A stretch of 64,000 bases of DNA. Source: Lactobacillus sp. UBA5804. GTDB lineage: Bacteria; Bacillota; Bacilli; Lactobacillales; Lactobacillaceae. The notes under the pieces were generated by a model. That model made no database searches. It saw only the letters and a list, made by a program, of their open reading frames with translations, and had not been told where the DNA came from. Positions 63,665-64,000 of the stretch are shown here, one piece after another (positions within the stretch are counted from its first letter, which is position 1; each line of letters starts with the position of its first letter). The stretch covers positions 75,331 through 139,330 of the forward strand of contig DIDI01000037.1 of assembly GCA_002418055.1 (NCBI GenBank). Direction: 5' to 3'. The translations under genes were made by a program, and so were the position numbers.

Positions 63665-64000
63665 TTACGCCTTTGATGCTTTAGCGGCCAATTCGCGAAA
63701 ATAAGCCCGTACCATTCGCTCATCGGCCGTTAGTTGGGTCTTTAATGCAGGTAATCCTGCAAATTTTAATTCTGGGCGCAGATATTGATACCACTTGATG
63801 GTAATTATCTGCCCATAAATATCTTGATGAAAATCGAATAAATTAGATTCAATCAAAATCTTGGTATTGGCACCAATCGTCACATTGTAACCAACGCTCG
63901 TCATCGCATCATACCATTGACCTGCCACCAAAACTTTAGTCGCATAGACCCCTACCTTCGGTAGTACTTTTTTAGCTGACCAGTCCAAATTAGCGGTTGG
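63665..64000 (-). CDS. ribF: Riboflavin kinase/FAD synthetase, C-terminal part (runs off the window)
   Basis: The last 111 or so residues of RibF: PTANLDWSAKKVLPKVGVYATKV (riboflavin kinase PTAN motif), WYDAMTSVGYNVTI, IESNLFDFHQDIYGQ and YLRPELKF. This is the kinase module making FMN; the N-terminal FAD-synthetase module lies beyond 64000. No start is seen because the gene is cut by the window. Its stop lies 7 nt from CIRCE-A. Confidence 0.93.
   Translation of the reverse strand, partial: PTANLDWSAKKVLPKVGVYATKVLVAGQWYDAMTSVGYNVTIGANTKILIESNLFDFHQDIYGQIITIKWYQYLRPELKFAGLPALKTQLTADERMVRAYFRELAAKASKA

Noticed and set aside
1..64000. CRISPR array, prophage or insertion sequence
   Set aside because: No regularly spaced repeats, transposase or phage structural genes were seen anywhere in the window.

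Overview
The window is a chromosomal segment of a low-to-mid GC Firmicute. Gene content and order point to the Lactobacillaceae: glyQS-dnaG-rpoD downstream of recO-era-ybeY-phoH, hisS-aspS under a T-box, hrcA-grpE-dnaK-dnaJ under CIRCE, a class A sortase, folA-thyA with the lactobacillus-type thyA insert, and a citX gene. A genus is not assignable by eye. Most genes are on the minus strand.

Layout. 1-4.5 kb: an orphan citX with an Ldh_2-family dehydrogenase, a nitroreductase, and a methyltransferase/membrane-protein pair. 4.5-8.9 kb: signal peptidase lepB with a 62-residue protein, then pepT and the trmK/Nif3 pair, and a Nudix hydrolase. 8.9-19 kb: the replication/translation block, read right to left: rpsU; yqeY, phoH, ybeY, era, recO; then the glycine T-box, glyQ, glyS, dnaG, rpoD. 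19-30.5 kb: the dikinase regulator, YitT, msrB, hisS-aspS with its T-box, rel-dtd, prmA, a YbaK-type deacylase and a ThrE exporter. 30.6-35.3 kb: metQ-metN-metP under a methionine T-box, then folA and thyA. 35.3-40.7 kb: csbD, a PAP2 phosphatase, an Lsa-like ABC-F ATPase behind a probable ribosome-sensing attenuator, tRNA-Ser(CGA), a Nudix hydrolase and a ClC antiporter.

40.7-47.8 kb is the accessory, decaying part. It holds a GNAT gene with an in-frame TGA, a nitroreductase fragment beside an HxlR regulator, an ABC transporter/LytTR/DUF3021 operon, a voltage-gated-type ion channel, and a lipoprotein gene followed by a second, about 90% identical copy of the ABC operon's promoter. It ends with a CrcB fluoride-channel pair between remnants of a D-2-hydroxyacid dehydrogenase and a CPA2-type antiporter. 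47.8-64 kb returns to core genes: a PNPOx-like protein, degV and enolase sharing a control region with cre-like palindromes, a P-type H+ ATPase, apt, recJ, sortase, lepA, the hrcA heat-shock operon and the 3' part of ribF.

The most interesting regulatory features are the mutually exclusive terminator/antiterminator pairing ahead of the ABC-F gene (36.35-36.6 kb), overlapping GAC/CAC codons at the specifier of the hisS-aspS T-box, the duplicated promoter at 44.65/46.27 kb, and a perfect 10-bp-arm palindrome over the thrE promoter. No CRISPR array, prophage, insertion sequence or rRNA was seen. Start codons were moved from the longest reading frame wherever a good Shine-Dalgarno (SD) sequence dictated it; all functions are inferred from sequence and family knowledge.
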